From an uncultured Selenomonadaceae bacterium (GTDB taxonomy: Bacteria; Bacillota; Negativicutes; Selenomonadales; Selenomonadaceae), in the NCBI GenBank assembly GCA_905233135.1, contig CAJOCQ010000004.1, positions 62,001 to 126,000 on the forward strand: 64,000 bases of DNA, written 5' to 3'. Both the position numbers and the translations under genes were made by a program. Within the stretch, counting starts at the first letter, position 1; each line of letters begins with the position of its first letter. Shown here in pieces: positions 23,560-31,735 of this stretch. The notes beneath the pieces were generated by a model. It had not been told where the DNA came from. It saw nothing but the letters and a program-made list of their open reading frames with translations, and made no database searches.

Positions 23560-24631
23560 CGTAACCCGAAATTAAAATGTCAGTGCCGATTTTTTCGGCG
23601 GTCAAATTTTCCAACTGCGCCGCGTCAAAAAGATTTTCAACGCCCGCGCCTTCAACCGCCGTCAATGCATTTTGCCCGCCAATAATTTTTGGCGCAATGA
23701 ACGCTAAAACTTTGTCGATTAAACCTGCGCGAAACATCGAAAAATTTAAAGTGCCGCCGCCTTCCAAAAGAATCGAAGTAATTTCGCGGCTTGCAAGTTC
23801 TTGCATTAAAATTTTTAAATCAACTTGACTTTCGCCCGCAATGATAATTTCTGCGCCGAGATTTTTCAGCGCGGAAATTTTTTCAAGCGGCGCGTTGGCA
23901 GTTACGGCAATAATATTTTTCGCTGCGCCGTCATTTAAAAATTTTGCGTCAAGCGGCGTCCGCGCCTTGCTGTCAACAATTATTCGCACGGGATTTTTTC
24001 CGCCGTCAATTCGCGCAGTTAAAGCGGGATTATCCGCCAAAACTGTTCCGATTCCCGCCATAATCCCGTCGTTAATGTCGCGCAGTTTGTGTACAAATTT
24101 TCTTGATTCTTCGCAACTAATCCATTGACTTTGCCCGCTGAAAGTTGCAATTTTCCCGTCCAAAGAACAGGCAAATTTCGCCGTTACGAACGGGATTTTT
24201 TTAGTTATATATTTGAGAAAAACTTCATTAAGGCGGCGCGCGTCATTTTCCAAAATTCCAACTTCGACTTCGACGCCTGCCGCGCGTAAAATTTCAATGC
24301 CGCGCCCTGCAACGAGCGGGTTAGGGTCTTTCATAGCAATTACAACTTTTTTAATTCCCGCGTCAACAATTCTGTTCGCGCAGGGCGGAGTTCTGCCGTA
24401 ATGACTGCAAGGCTCCAAAGTTACGTACATTGTAGAATTTTTGGCAAGTTCGCCCGCCATATTAAGGGCGTGAATTTCGGCGTGCGGCGTACCGGCTTTT
24501 CTGTGCCAACCTTCGGCAATAATTCTGCCGTCCTTGACGATAACCGCGCCGACCATCGGATTGGGTGAAGTGCGCCCTTGTGCATTTTTCGCAATTCTCA
24601 ACGCTTCCCGCATAAAATTTTCAGCCGTCAA
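23546..24631 (-). CDS. ribD: Bifunctional riboflavin biosynthesis deaminase/reductase
   Basis: A 361-residue RibD. The N-terminal cytidine-deaminase-like domain (SPNPMVGAVIVKDGRIIAEG, then HAEIHAL and PCSHYGRTPPC as zinc ligands) deaminates the pyrimidine. The C-terminal DHFR-like domain (ACSLDGKIAT, LLEGGGTLN) reduces the ribosyl side chain. I prefer the TTG at 24631 over an upstream ATG because GAAGGGGG lies about 9 bases before it. No FMN riboswitch or other rib gene is adjacent. Its C-terminal codons overlap the kinase gene end. Confidence 0.95.
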   Translation of the reverse strand: MTAENFMREALRIAKNAQGRTSPNPMVGAVIVKDGRIIAEGWHRKAGTPHAEIHALNMAGELAKNSTMYVTLEPCSHYGRTPPCANRIVDAGIKKVVIAMKDPNPLVAGRGIEILRAAGVEVEVGILENDARRLNEVFLKYITKKIPFVTAKFACSLDGKIATFSGQSQWISCEESRKFVHKLRDINDGIMAGIGTVLADNPALTARIDGGKNPVRIIVDSKARTPLDAKFLNDGAAKNIIAVTANAPLEKISALKNLGAEIIIAGESQVDLKILMQELASREITSILLEGGGTLNFSMFRAGLIDKVLAFIAPKIIGGQNALTAVEGAGVENLFDAAQLENLTAEKIGTDILISGYVNQD

Positions 24632-24690
24632 AAAAATTTCCCCCTTCAACAAAAAAAGCGGCTTTAATCGCTCCAAAAATTTTTTTTAAT

Positions 24691-25617
24691 TTATTTTAAA
24701 AAGCCGTTAATAATTTGTTCTTCGGCTTCAGCTTCAGTTAAACCGAGCGTCATCAGTTTAATAATTTGTTCGCCCGCAATTTTGCCAATAGCGGCTTCGT
24801 GAACCAACATTGCGTCAACGTTATTTGCCTCAAGCGAAGGTACAGCCAAAATTTTCCCTTCGTCCATAATGATTGAATCGCACTCCGTATGCCCGTTGCA
24901 TGCGGCGTTACCGCTAATTCCCAAATCCAATTTTTGAAAAGATTTATCACGTGCCACGCCGCGCGAAACAACGTCCGCGCCCGAATTTTCGCCGTTCAAA
25001 TTAATTTTGTAAGTGCTGAAAGCTTTTTGGTCGCCGTGCGTCATAAGTCTTTCACGAACAATTAATTTTGCGCTTGCGTCAACATTGGCGGTTGTTACGC
25101 GGTTGGTTGAATCGACGCCCTTAATTTGCACCATTTCCATTTCCATAAAAGAATTTTCATTGAGCGTAACTTCTGTAACGGGATTTAAAATTCTTTTGCC
25201 CGTGCCAGTGCCGCTGCCGTAATGTTTTTCAACGTACTTAACCTTAGAATTTTTGCCGACAAAAAATCTGTGTACGCCGTCGTGCTCTGAATTTGCACTG
25301 CCGCAATTATCAATTCCGCAACCTGCAACTATTACCACGTCGCAATTTTCGCCAATGAAAAAATCGTTGTAAACTGTTTCAGTTAAGCCGCTCGCACTTA
25401 AAACAACGGGGATATGGACACTTTCATTTTTTGTATTTGGTTTAATGTGAATGTCAATGCCCGTGCCGTCTTCTTTTGAAGTTATCTCGATATTGGCGGT
25501 ACTTTGACGCGCGGCAAGTTGACTGTTCGCCCTAAAATTGTACGCACCGATTGGAACTTTATGCAAGCCTGCAACTTCGGCTATTAATCTTTTTTGAATT
25601 TCGTCAAGTTGAAACAT
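24691..25617 (-). CDS. SufB/SufD-family Fe-S scaffold (minimal SUF-like system)
   Basis: A 308-residue SufBD-core protein, shorter than typical SufB (about 470) or SufD (about 420). The right-handed beta-helix core is recognisable by FIGENCDVVIVAGCGIDNCG, EHYGSGTGTGKRILNP-like strands and the late GISGNAACNGHTECDSII and VHEAAIGKI motifs. The latter include residues equivalent to the SufB/SufD interface His and Cys. It is paired with the SufC-like ATPase 5 bases upstream. A two-gene scaffold-plus-ATPase set without SufD, SufS or SufU matches the minimal SUF-like arrangement known in anaerobes. Confidence 0.88.
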   Translation of the reverse strand: MFQLDEIQKRLIAEVAGLHKVPIGAYNFRANSQLAARQSTANIEITSKEDGTGIDIHIKPNTKNESVHIPVVLSASGLTETVYNDFFIGENCDVVIVAGCGIDNCGSANSEHDGVHRFFVGKNSKVKYVEKHYGSGTGTGKRILNPVTEVTLNENSFMEMEMVQIKGVDSTNRVTTANVDASAKLIVRERLMTHGDQKAFSTYKINLNGENSGADVVSRGVARDKSFQKLDLGISGNAACNGHTECDSIIMDEGKILAVPSLEANNVDAMLVHEAAIGKIAGEQIIKLMTLGLTEAEAEEQIINGFLK

Positions 25618-25622
25618 TTTAT

Positions 25623-26354
25623 TTACTCCTTAATTTTTCCGCATTCTTTGATAACATTTTCACTGTTGACAATTTGCGGCAGAATGGTTTTAGCGTCGCC
25701 GTGATTTTTAATTTGCCCGTCAGCAAGCACAATTATTTCATCTGCAATGCTCAAAATTCTTTCTTGGTGCGAAATTATTATAATCGAACTGTCAGAAATA
25801 TTTTGGCGCATATCCTCAAAAATTTTAATCAAATGCTTAAAGCTCCAAAGGTCAATCCCGGCTTCAGGCTCGTCGAAGATTGAAAGTTTAGTTTTGCGTG
25901 CAAGGATTGTGGCAATTTCGATTCTTTTGAGTTCGCCGCCCGAAAGGGAAGAATTAACTTCGCGGTTGATATAATCGCGTGCGCAAAGTCCGACGGCTGA
26001 AAGATAATTGCAAGCCTCGTTGAATTTTAATTTACCGCCTGCCGCAATTTTCAGCAAGTCGAAAACTTCAAGCCCTTTAAATTTTACGGGTTGTTGGAAG
26101 GCGAAACTTATTCCCAACTTCGCACGCTCGGTAATATTTTTTTCGGTAATGTCCACGCCGTCAAAAAGAATTTGCCCGCCCGAAGGTTTTTCAATTCCCG
26201 CAATTATCCTTGCAAGGGTTGACTTGCCGCCGCCGTTCGGTCCCGTTATCACGACGAATTTTTTATTTTCTATCGTCAAATTTATCCCGCGCAGAATTTC
26301 AATTTGTTTGTTTTCTTCGGTTACGCCGAATGAAATATTTTTCAGTTCAAGCAA
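25623..26354 (-). CDS. sufC: SufC-type Fe-S assembly ATPase
   Basis: A 243-residue ABC-type ATPase. Walker A GPNGGGKST is at 38-46. The signature LSGGELKRIEIA and Walker B SIFDEPEAGIDLW are in SufC form (SufC uses DEPEAGID rather than transporter DEPT). It energises the SufBD scaffold during Fe-S cluster assembly in the cytosol. The start at 26354 has AAGGAG upstream. It lies 5 bases before the scaffold gene and is surely co-transcribed. The repeat at 26400 lies just upstream. Confidence 0.93.
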   Translation of the reverse strand: MLELKNISFGVTEENKQIEILRGINLTIENKKFVVITGPNGGGKSTLARIIAGIEKPSGGQILFDGVDITEKNITERAKLGISFAFQQPVKFKGLEVFDLLKIAAGGKLKFNEACNYLSAVGLCARDYINREVNSSLSGGELKRIEIATILARKTKLSIFDEPEAGIDLWSFKHLIKIFEDMRQNISDSSIIIISHQERILSIADEIIVLADGQIKNHGDAKTILPQIVNSENVIKECGKIKE

Positions 26355-26399
26355 GTTTAACTCTCCTTATTTTTTTAGAAATAATTTATTTTACAAGTC

Positions 26400-26578
26400 G
26401 GCATTTCTTTCTTTTTGGCGCAAAAAGAAAGAAACGCCTGGCAAAGAAAGAAAAACATTTCCGCCCGTCAGTGCCGCTCGGGTACTGTACGCACTTAGTA
26501 AAGGGTGGCCCCCTTTGGGGCCTCTACTTTTTTCAACGCTCCAACATTACCTCAAGCTGCGGCTTTAATGACGGGCGG
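26400..26578 (+). repeat. Inverted-end intergenic element, copy 2, with CTTTCTTT tail
   Basis: The tail (CTTTCTTTTTGGCGCAAAAA/GAAAG hairpin, then GAAACGCCTGGCAAAGAAAG) leads into the core at 26461-26578, bounded by CCGCCCGTC and GACGGGCGG with GGCCCCCTTTGGGGCC inside. Orientation is opposite to copy 1. It fills most of the gap between sufC and the methyltransferase-like gene. Confidence 0.82.
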
Positions 26579-26588
26579 ATTTTTCTTT

Positions 26589-26622
26589 TCACTAATGCCT
26601 AGTGCCTTTTGCCTAGTGCCTA
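26589..26622. repeat. 7-bp unit repeat (GCCTAGT type)
   Basis: Units ATGCCTA, GTGCCTT, TTGCCTA and GTGCCTA are repeated next to inverted-end copy 2. It belongs to the same heptamer class as 2647 but has only one arm here. Confidence 0.5.
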
Positions 26623-26640
26623 AAATTGCGTAGCAATTTT

Positions 26641-27489
26641 TCATTCTATTTCGGGCAAAGTTTCAATTTCAGAAATAATTTTTTCCACTTCGCCGCGCGC
26701 TGATTTTTCGCGCAGATTATTATAAAAATTTTCTTTGTGAATTACAACCGCGTTAATAAATTCAGCCGCGTAACTTTCAAACATTCCCGCCGAATCGTAC
26801 AGCCGCCAAAAATTTTTGACACTTTCTGCAATGTCAATATCGTATTCGACGCGGTGTAAAATCCTTGCAAATTCTGCGCGAAATTGCGGCGTATACATAG
26901 TTTTTAACAGCGAAAGTTCGGGGATTGAACGCGCCGCGCGGACCTGCCAAATTTCAACTTCCAAATCGTCAGAAAAATTTTCAAAGCCGCAAGCAATTAA
27001 TTTTTCCAAAAGTTTTGGCGGAGCTTTTTTTATCAGCGGCATAAATTTTACGTCTTTGTAGAATGACGCAAAAAGCAACCGTTCAAAATTTGTGCGCGTG
27101 TACAATCTTGAAACAATTCCGTTAAACCAGCCGCGCATTAATTTTTCTAAAATTTTCCAGTGCCGAATATTTCTGAAACTCGTTAAAAAAATTCCCGTCT
27201 GCTTTAAGTACGTCGAAAATCCCGCCGCTATATCTTGCGGATTTATTACAACTTCCAGCGTCAAGTCTCCAATTATTAAATCGAAAAATTCCGCGTCGAA
27301 GGGCAACCGCTCTTCTCGATAATCTAAAATTAAAGTTTTAACGCGCTCGTCGAAAAAATCTTCTTCCGCCGTTACAAAAAAAATTTCAGCCGTCGGGAAA
27401 ATTTCCCGCAAAGCTGAAATATATTCTTGACTTTCGACTATCAAAATTTTTTCAAAGAAATCGTCGCCGTTAATTAAATCTGTCAACAT
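26641..27489 (-). CDS. Methyltransferase-like protein of unknown function (282 aa)
   Basis: Residues about 10-110 look like a class I Rossmann fold: ILIVESQEYISALRE (first strand), FDLIIGDLTLEV (a motif resembling the post-II/IV strand of SAM methyltransferases) and LKQTGIFLTSFRNIRHW, which resembles the strand-5 region of MtaK-type enzymes. The canonical glycine-rich SAM motif is weak, so binding is uncertain. The C-terminal half is helical. The start has AGAGG upstream. Its gene neighbours give no clear pathway. It could be a glycan- or tRNA-directed methyltransferase or a degenerate relative. Confidence 0.6.
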   Translation of the reverse strand: MLTDLINGDDFFEKILIVESQEYISALREIFPTAEIFFVTAEEDFFDERVKTLILDYREERLPFDAEFFDLIIGDLTLEVVINPQDIAAGFSTYLKQTGIFLTSFRNIRHWKILEKLMRGWFNGIVSRLYTRTNFERLLFASFYKDVKFMPLIKKAPPKLLEKLIACGFENFSDDLEVEIWQVRAARSIPELSLLKTMYTPQFRAEFARILHRVEYDIDIAESVKNFWRLYDSAGMFESYAAEFINAVVIHKENFYNNLREKSARGEVEKIISEIETLPEIE

Positions 27490-27507
27490 AAAAAAACCTC
27501 TTTAAAT

Positions 27508-27547
27508 CAAAAACAGCCTTGCCTCAATTTGAAACAAGACTGTAAAA
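27508..27547 (-). terminator. Rho-independent terminator of the ispH-rpsA transcript
   Basis: On the minus strand, ACAGTCTTG and CAAGGCTGT pair (one G-U) around an A/T-rich loop and continue into five T. It lies about 10 bases past the stop of the secreted-protein gene at 27557. Confidence 0.8.
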
Positions 27548-27556
27548 AATTTTCAA

Positions 27557-27991
27557 TTAATCTCTAAGTTCACAAACAATTTTTGTAATAAAGCCGCTGC
27601 GCACTTTGAACTCAATTTTCTTTGAATAATCGTGGCTGTAAAATTCGTATTCTTCCTCGTTGCCTTCAACGTCGATTCTGTCGGCACTGCCGTAAGCACT
27701 GGTTAAAATTCTTGCGTCTTGTCCGACAGTCACGCCTGCGGGCGTTGCAAGGGCGTCGCTTGTAGTTTGAATTTCTTGAACTTTGCCCTTTTCAATTTCA
27801 ACTTTAAAATCTTTGAAAGTCCAATCGTCGCCTTTTTTAAAATTGGGTTGTCCGTAAATTGAAGTTAAACTTGAAGCAGTCATACCCGGTACAACTTTAC
27901 CAATGGCAATAGCATCGGGCGCAATGGTTGCCGAACAAACGGCTGAAGTTGCAAGAACTGCGCCGCAAAGAATAGCCGCAATTTTTTTCAT
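27557..27991 (-). CDS. Small exported protein with duplicated SmpA/OmlA-like motifs
   Basis: A 144-residue protein with a Sec signal peptide (MKKIAAILCGAVLATSAVCSA). The mature part contains two repeats of the form G-x-x-x-G-x-x, then SLTSIYGQPN and LTSAYGSADR. Both resemble the start of SmpA/OmlA (BamE-like) and related outer-membrane-associated domains. It starts 21 bases after rpsA with GGAGG upstream, so it is translated from the same transcript and ends it before the terminator. Similar repeats occur in the membrane protein at 48215. A function cannot be given. Confidence 0.7.
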   Translation of the reverse strand: MKKIAAILCGAVLATSAVCSATIAPDAIAIGKVVPGMTASSLTSIYGQPNFKKGDDWTFKDFKVEIEKGKVQEIQTTSDALATPAGVTVGQDARILTSAYGSADRIDVEGNEEEYEFYSHDYSKKIEFKVRSGFITKIVCELRD

Positions 27992-28012
27992 AGCAAGCGA
28001 CCTCCAAAAAAA

Positions 28013-29101
28013 TTATTTTTCTGCACTGCGCTTTACGCGGTTGATTGAAAGAGAAATACGTTTGCGCTGCTTATCGATACGCATAATTTTAACTTTAACA
28101 GTTTCGTTGAGTTGCACGGCTTCTTCAGCGTTTTCAATACGGCGGTCAGAAAGTTCGCCCATTGGAATTAAGCCGTCAAAGCCGGGTTCAATTTCCATAA
28201 ACGCGCCGAATTTTGCAAGCTTAACGATTTTGCCTTCAATTTCCTGTCCTTCGGAATACTTTTCGGCTTTGTCGAGCCAAGGATCTTGTTGAGTATTTTT
28301 GACGGAAAGAGAAATTCTTTTCTTTTCGGGGTCAACGTTTTTAATGTAAACGTCAATTTCGTCGCCGACTTTCAAAACTTCGGAAGGATTGGTAATACGT
28401 TCCCAAGAAAGATCTGAAATGTGCGCCAAGCCGTCAATTCCGCCGACATCGATAAATGCACCGTAATCTACCAAACGTTTAACAACGCCCTTGCAAATTT
28501 GCCCTGCCTGCAACTTTTCAAAAAGTTCTTGCTGTTTACCGTCGCGTTCTTTTTCAAGAAGCGGGCGGCGTGAAAGTACGAGGCGTTGTTTTGCTTTATC
28601 TATTTCAATCGGAACTGCTTCAATAGTTTGGTCGACATAAATTGAAAGGTCTTTGACGAAATGAAGTTCCATTTGAGAGGCGGGGATAAAGCCGCGAATT
28701 TCGCCGACATACGCAACAAGCCCGCCTTTAACAACGCTTGCAACTTTGGCTTGCACCGTGCCGCCGTTTTCTTTTACGGCTTCTAAATCTTTCCAGCCGC
28801 TCATTCTGTCTGCTTTAACTTTGGAAAGTGCGCCGCCGTTTTCGCCGCCGAGTGATTGAATGTAAACTTCAATTTTATCGCCGACTTTAACAACGTCTTC
28901 AGCAGATTCAGGTTCGGGCGTAGCGAGTTCACGTTTGGGAATAGGAATTTCTTGCTTGTAGCCTATGTCAACAAAAGCTTCGCTGCGATTAACCTGCACA
29001 ACTGTACCTTCAACAATTTCGCCTTCGCGGATACTTTCCATATCCCCTGCCGCGTCGAGCAAACTACCCATATCCTCCGAATTTTTTACATCATCTGACA
29101 C
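28013..29101 (-). CDS. rpsA: 30S ribosomal protein S1 (four-S1-domain form)
   Basis: A 362-residue protein with four S1 OB-fold repeats. The first contains GEIVEGTVVQVNRSEAFVDIGYKQ, abbreviated GTVVQVNRSEAFVDIG. The third has KRLVDYGAFIDVGGIDGLAH and the fourth KIVKLAKFGAFMEIEPGFDG. Such S1 proteins (350-400 residues) replace the six-domain form in low-GC Firmicutes. The start is a GTG at 29101 preceded by GGGAGG, inside the 3' end of ispH (16-base overlap). In some relatives the two proteins are fused into one polypeptide; here they remain separate but coupled. Confidence 0.93.
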   Translation of the reverse strand: MSDDVKNSEDMGSLLDAAGDMESIREGEIVEGTVVQVNRSEAFVDIGYKQEIPIPKRELATPEPESAEDVVKVGDKIEVYIQSLGGENGGALSKVKADRMSGWKDLEAVKENGGTVQAKVASVVKGGLVAYVGEIRGFIPASQMELHFVKDLSIYVDQTIEAVPIEIDKAKQRLVLSRRPLLEKERDGKQQELFEKLQAGQICKGVVKRLVDYGAFIDVGGIDGLAHISDLSWERITNPSEVLKVGDEIDVYIKNVDPEKKRISLSVKNTQQDPWLDKAEKYSEGQEIEGKIVKLAKFGAFMEIEPGFDGLIPMGELSDRRIENAEEAVQLNETVKVKIMRIDKQRKRISLSINRVKRSAEK

Positions 29102-29907
29102 TTTAATGAAACCTCCCTGATAATCCAGTCGGGCGTTGAGGCACCCGCTGTGATTCCAACTTTTTTACATTGGTTAAACCATTCCGGCGAAATTTCTTCG
29201 GCAGTTTCAATGTGATAAGTTTTGCAGATACTTTCGCAAATTTTAGCAAGTTTCGTAGTATTTGCGCTGTTTTTGCCGCCTACTACCAGCATAACGTCAA
29301 CATTTGCCGCCAATTCCATTGCTGCTTTTTGCCGCTGTTCGGTTGCCGTGCAGATTGTTCGCAAAATACGAATATCTTTCGACTTATCCAACAAGTGCAA
29401 AACGATTTTTTTAAAATTTTCGGCTGCCAATGTTGTTTGTGAAACTATACCGAGTTTTGGGCATTGGGGAAAATTTTCTGCTTCAGTTTCGTTTTGAATA
29501 ATCGTGGCTTTTTTGTCCGTCCATTCAAAGATACTTTTGACTTCGGGGTGATTTTTTTCGCCGATAATAACTACGCTGTAGCCGTTGTCCGCCAATTCTT
29601 TTGCTGAAAGTTGCGCCTTTTTAACGTGCGTGCAAGTTGCGTCAACAATATTTAAGCCGCGCCTTTGAATTTCTTCGTAAATTTGCGGTCCTACGCCGTG
29701 CGAGCGAATTATAATTGTTCCTTCGCCAACTGAATTTAAATCCTCCGTCATTCCTACGCCTTCATTTTTCAAGCGTTCTACCATTTGGGGATTATGAATT
29801 ATTGGTCCGAGTGTACAACTTTTGCCGTCCGCGTGTTGCTTTGCAATTTTAATTGCGCGTTTGACGCCGTAACAAAAACCTAAATGTTCTGCCAAAATAA
29901 CTTCCAT
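29086..29907 (-). CDS. ispH: 4-hydroxy-3-methylbut-2-enyl diphosphate reductase
   Basis: About 273 residues from the ATG at 29907; an alternative ATG seven codons upstream has no better ribosome-binding site. IspH carries a [4Fe-4S] cluster and makes IPP and DMAPP at the end of the MEP pathway. Cluster-ligand Cys residues are visible in LGFCYGVKRAI, VDATCTHVKK and RTICTATEQRQ, and HGVGPQIYEE gives a substrate His. It is the first gene of an ispH-rpsA operon. A long leader with a strong hairpin (29995-30110) precedes it. Confidence 0.94.
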   Translation of the reverse strand: MEVILAEHLGFCYGVKRAIKIAKQHADGKSCTLGPIIHNPQMVERLKNEGVGMTEDLNSVGEGTIIIRSHGVGPQIYEEIQRRGLNIVDATCTHVKKAQLSAKELADNGYSVVIIGEKNHPEVKSIFEWTDKKATIIQNETEAENFPQCPKLGIVSQTTLAAENFKKIVLHLLDKSKDIRILRTICTATEQRQKAAMELAANVDVMLVVGGKNSANTTKLAKICESICKTYHIETAEEISPEWFNQCKKVGITAGASTPDWIIREVSLKCQMM

Positions 29908-29989
29908 ACTGCTTGCCTTGCCTTGCATATTCCCAAAAAATTTTGCTTAACTTTTCGCGCAGGAATACGCCGCGCCTTTCGTTTCATTT

Positions 29990-30130
29990 CCGAAATTTTG
30001 TGGCGTTACGACAATTAAAAAACACCTCTTACCTAAAGATTTCAGCCGTTATGGTTAGCAGTAAACTTGTAGCTCCTCAACCGTTTACCGCTTTTGCAAG
30101 TTTATCACAAGATTTTTTTATAATCAATAT
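29990..30130 (-). promoter_or_regulatory. Promoter and structured leader of ispH-rpsA
   Basis: On the minus strand TTGATT, a 17-base spacer and TAAACT form a plausible promoter near 30102-30130. The leader then contains a 10-bp stem AGCGGTAAAC/GTTTACTGCT (about 30058-30093, one G-U) with a 16-base loop starting GGTT. AACC just after the stem could pair with that GGTT as a pseudoknot. No riboswitch family was recognised. Together with the repeat at 30211 it accounts for the 475-bp gap; no gene is seen. Confidence 0.45.
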
Positions 30131-30210
30131 CTGAAAGGTGATTTACCATTTTTTTTAAGTTTCAAAAGGTTTAGCTTTTAGTTTTTTAAGCTTAAATTTT
30201 ATCTTAAATG

Positions 30211-30383
30211 TACTTTCTTTTTTCCAAAGCAAAAAAAGAAAGTACCAAAGAAAAAGTGCTTTTTTCCGCCCGTCAGGGCCGCTCGGTTTCTGTACGCACG
30301 TAGTAACAGACGGCCCCCTTTGGGGCCTCTACTTTTTCCCACGCTCTTATAAAAGGTCAAGCTGCGGCTTTAGTGACGGGCGG
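30211..30383 (+). repeat. Inverted-end intergenic element, copy 3, with CTTTCTTT tail
   Basis: A diverged tail (TACTTTCTTT, then AAAGAAAGTACC) joins a core at 30266-30383 with intact CCGCCCGTC and GACGGGCGG ends and GGCCCCCTTTGGGGCC inside. Same orientation as copy 2. Confidence 0.8.
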
Positions 30384-30403
30384 CTTTTTCTTTTCACTAA
30401 CAC

Positions 30404-31657
30404 TTAAAAAATTTTATCTGCTATTGCGGCAAAAATATTTTCTTCCCAAATATAATTGCTGCTGAATTGCCCCAAGCTGCGCACGTCGTTATCCTCTTCC
30501 ATTGCTTCGCCGTTCATCATATAAATAAAGCCCGTTTTACTTTTCGGCGCAAAAAAAATTCCTGACAGCATACCAAACGCCGCGCCGCTATGTCCAATCA
30601 AATTTATTTCGTGATTCTTGAAAAAGCGGTTGCCGCTCGTGCCGTCAATAAAATAAATTCCCAAGCCGTAAGAAAGAAAAACTCCGCCCGAAGTATCGCC
30701 GTTTTTGCCGTTGTAAATCCATTGCGGCGTCAACATTTCCGTAAATAATTTTTCGTCCAAAATTTTTTTGCCGCGAAATTTTCCGCCGTTAATCAGCATT
30801 TCCAAAGTATTTGCAAGTTCTTCAAAAGAAATTCTCAAGCCGCCCTGCGGTGAAAAAATCGTGGCGTTGGTTCCAATTTTATAATCTTTCAAATTGTAAA
30901 CTTGCTGAAAATTTTCGTCATAGGGATTTTGCAAAGAAATTGTATCTGCTGGCGGCTGAATGTTTTTAAAATCATCCGCCTTGCCGTACCATTCGCCGAA
31001 CTCATTCCAAACGCCCGCAGTATCTTTTTTCTGATAAATTGTACCCAAATTTTCAAATTCGGCGCGTTTTAAATTCGCAGGTACATAATCTGCGCGAGTT
31101 TCAAGTTGCGCCAAAATATTTTCGCGCTGATAAATATCAAAGCGCACGCCCGTTACATTTTCAATGATAGTTCCCAAAATTCCGAAATTCAAATTGCTGT
31201 ACGTAAAAAAATTTTTTTCTTTGGCGAAATGTGCGCCGCCTTCATAAAATTTGCCGTCAACTTTAAAAAATTCTTCAATGCCGTAATTCGGCGGTATGCT
31301 GTAAATTTTGCCGTCGCACAGGCTTGAAGTATGACTTGCCAACATTCTCACTGAAATTTTTTCATTTGGGAAATTTATATTGCGCAGAGTAAAATTTAAA
31401 TAATTGCTTGCGTCCGTGTCAAGATTTATTTTGCCCTGTTCAACAAGTTGCAGGATTGTAAAAACCGTAAACATTTTAGAAACTGACGCCGCCCTGAATC
31501 TTGTTTGCCGCGTTACAGGCTTTGAAAAATTTTTGTCAATGACGCGCCGCCCCAAAAACTTTGAATAAATTTCTGCGCCATCCTTAAAAATTATCACGCC
31601 CAAGCCGGGAACTTTTGCGCCGCTGTCGCCGATTAAACTTTCAAATTCTTTTTCCAA
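30404..31657 (-). CDS. Serine hydrolase of the beta-lactamase/class C family
   Basis: A 417-residue penicillin-binding-protein-like hydrolase. The nucleophile tetrad S58-x-x-K61 (AASVSKMFT), the YSN motif (FFTYSNLNFG) and a late HSG motif (IGHSGAAFG) are the three marks of class C beta-lactamases, DD-peptidases and esterases such as EstB. No signal peptide is visible, so a cytosolic esterase or peptidase is more likely than a secreted beta-lactamase. The TTG start at 31657 has AGGAG about 9 bases upstream. It is divergent from the M15 peptidase gene. Confidence 0.85.
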   Translation of the reverse strand: MEKEFESLIGDSGAKVPGLGVIIFKDGAEIYSKFLGRRVIDKNFSKPVTRQTRFRAASVSKMFTVFTILQLVEQGKINLDTDASNYLNFTLRNINFPNEKISVRMLASHTSSLCDGKIYSIPPNYGIEEFFKVDGKFYEGGAHFAKEKNFFTYSNLNFGILGTIIENVTGVRFDIYQRENILAQLETRADYVPANLKRAEFENLGTIYQKKDTAGVWNEFGEWYGKADDFKNIQPPADTISLQNPYDENFQQVYNLKDYKIGTNATIFSPQGGLRISFEELANTLEMLINGGKFRGKKILDEKLFTEMLTPQWIYNGKNGDTSGGVFLSYGLGIYFIDGTSGNRFFKNHEINLIGHSGAAFGMLSGIFFAPKSKTGFIYMMNGEAMEEDNDVRSLGQFSSNYIWEENIFAAIADKIF

Positions 31658-31675
31658 ATTTGCCGCGCTCCTATC

Positions 31676-31704
31676 TTGAAAAAAATCTGAATGTTTGTTA
31701 TTAT
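31676..31704 (+). promoter_or_regulatory. Candidate sigma-70 promoter for the M15 peptidase gene
   Basis: TTGAAA at 31676-31681 and TATTAT at 31699-31704 are separated by 17 bases, 31 bases before the TTG start. The -10 overlaps a palindrome TTGTTATTATAACAA that could also serve the divergent hydrolase gene. Confidence 0.4.
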
Positions 31705-31735
31705 AACAAAAATTTTTTAGAAAGGGGGTATAACT

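Noticed and set aside
24632-24690. Terminator between the SufBD gene and ribD
   Set aside because: The only stem visible is 4 bp (AGCG/CGCT) before a T-run; too weak to call, and the genes may be co-transcribed.
23541-24700. FMN riboswitch controlling ribD
   Set aside because: No conserved riboswitch core is visible upstream of the ribD start; only a short gap to the SufBD gene exists.
29913-30134. Open frame of 73 codons on the plus strand upstream of ispH
   Set aside because: It has no ribosome-binding site and runs through the ispH leader and the start of ispH in antisense; composition is not protein-like.
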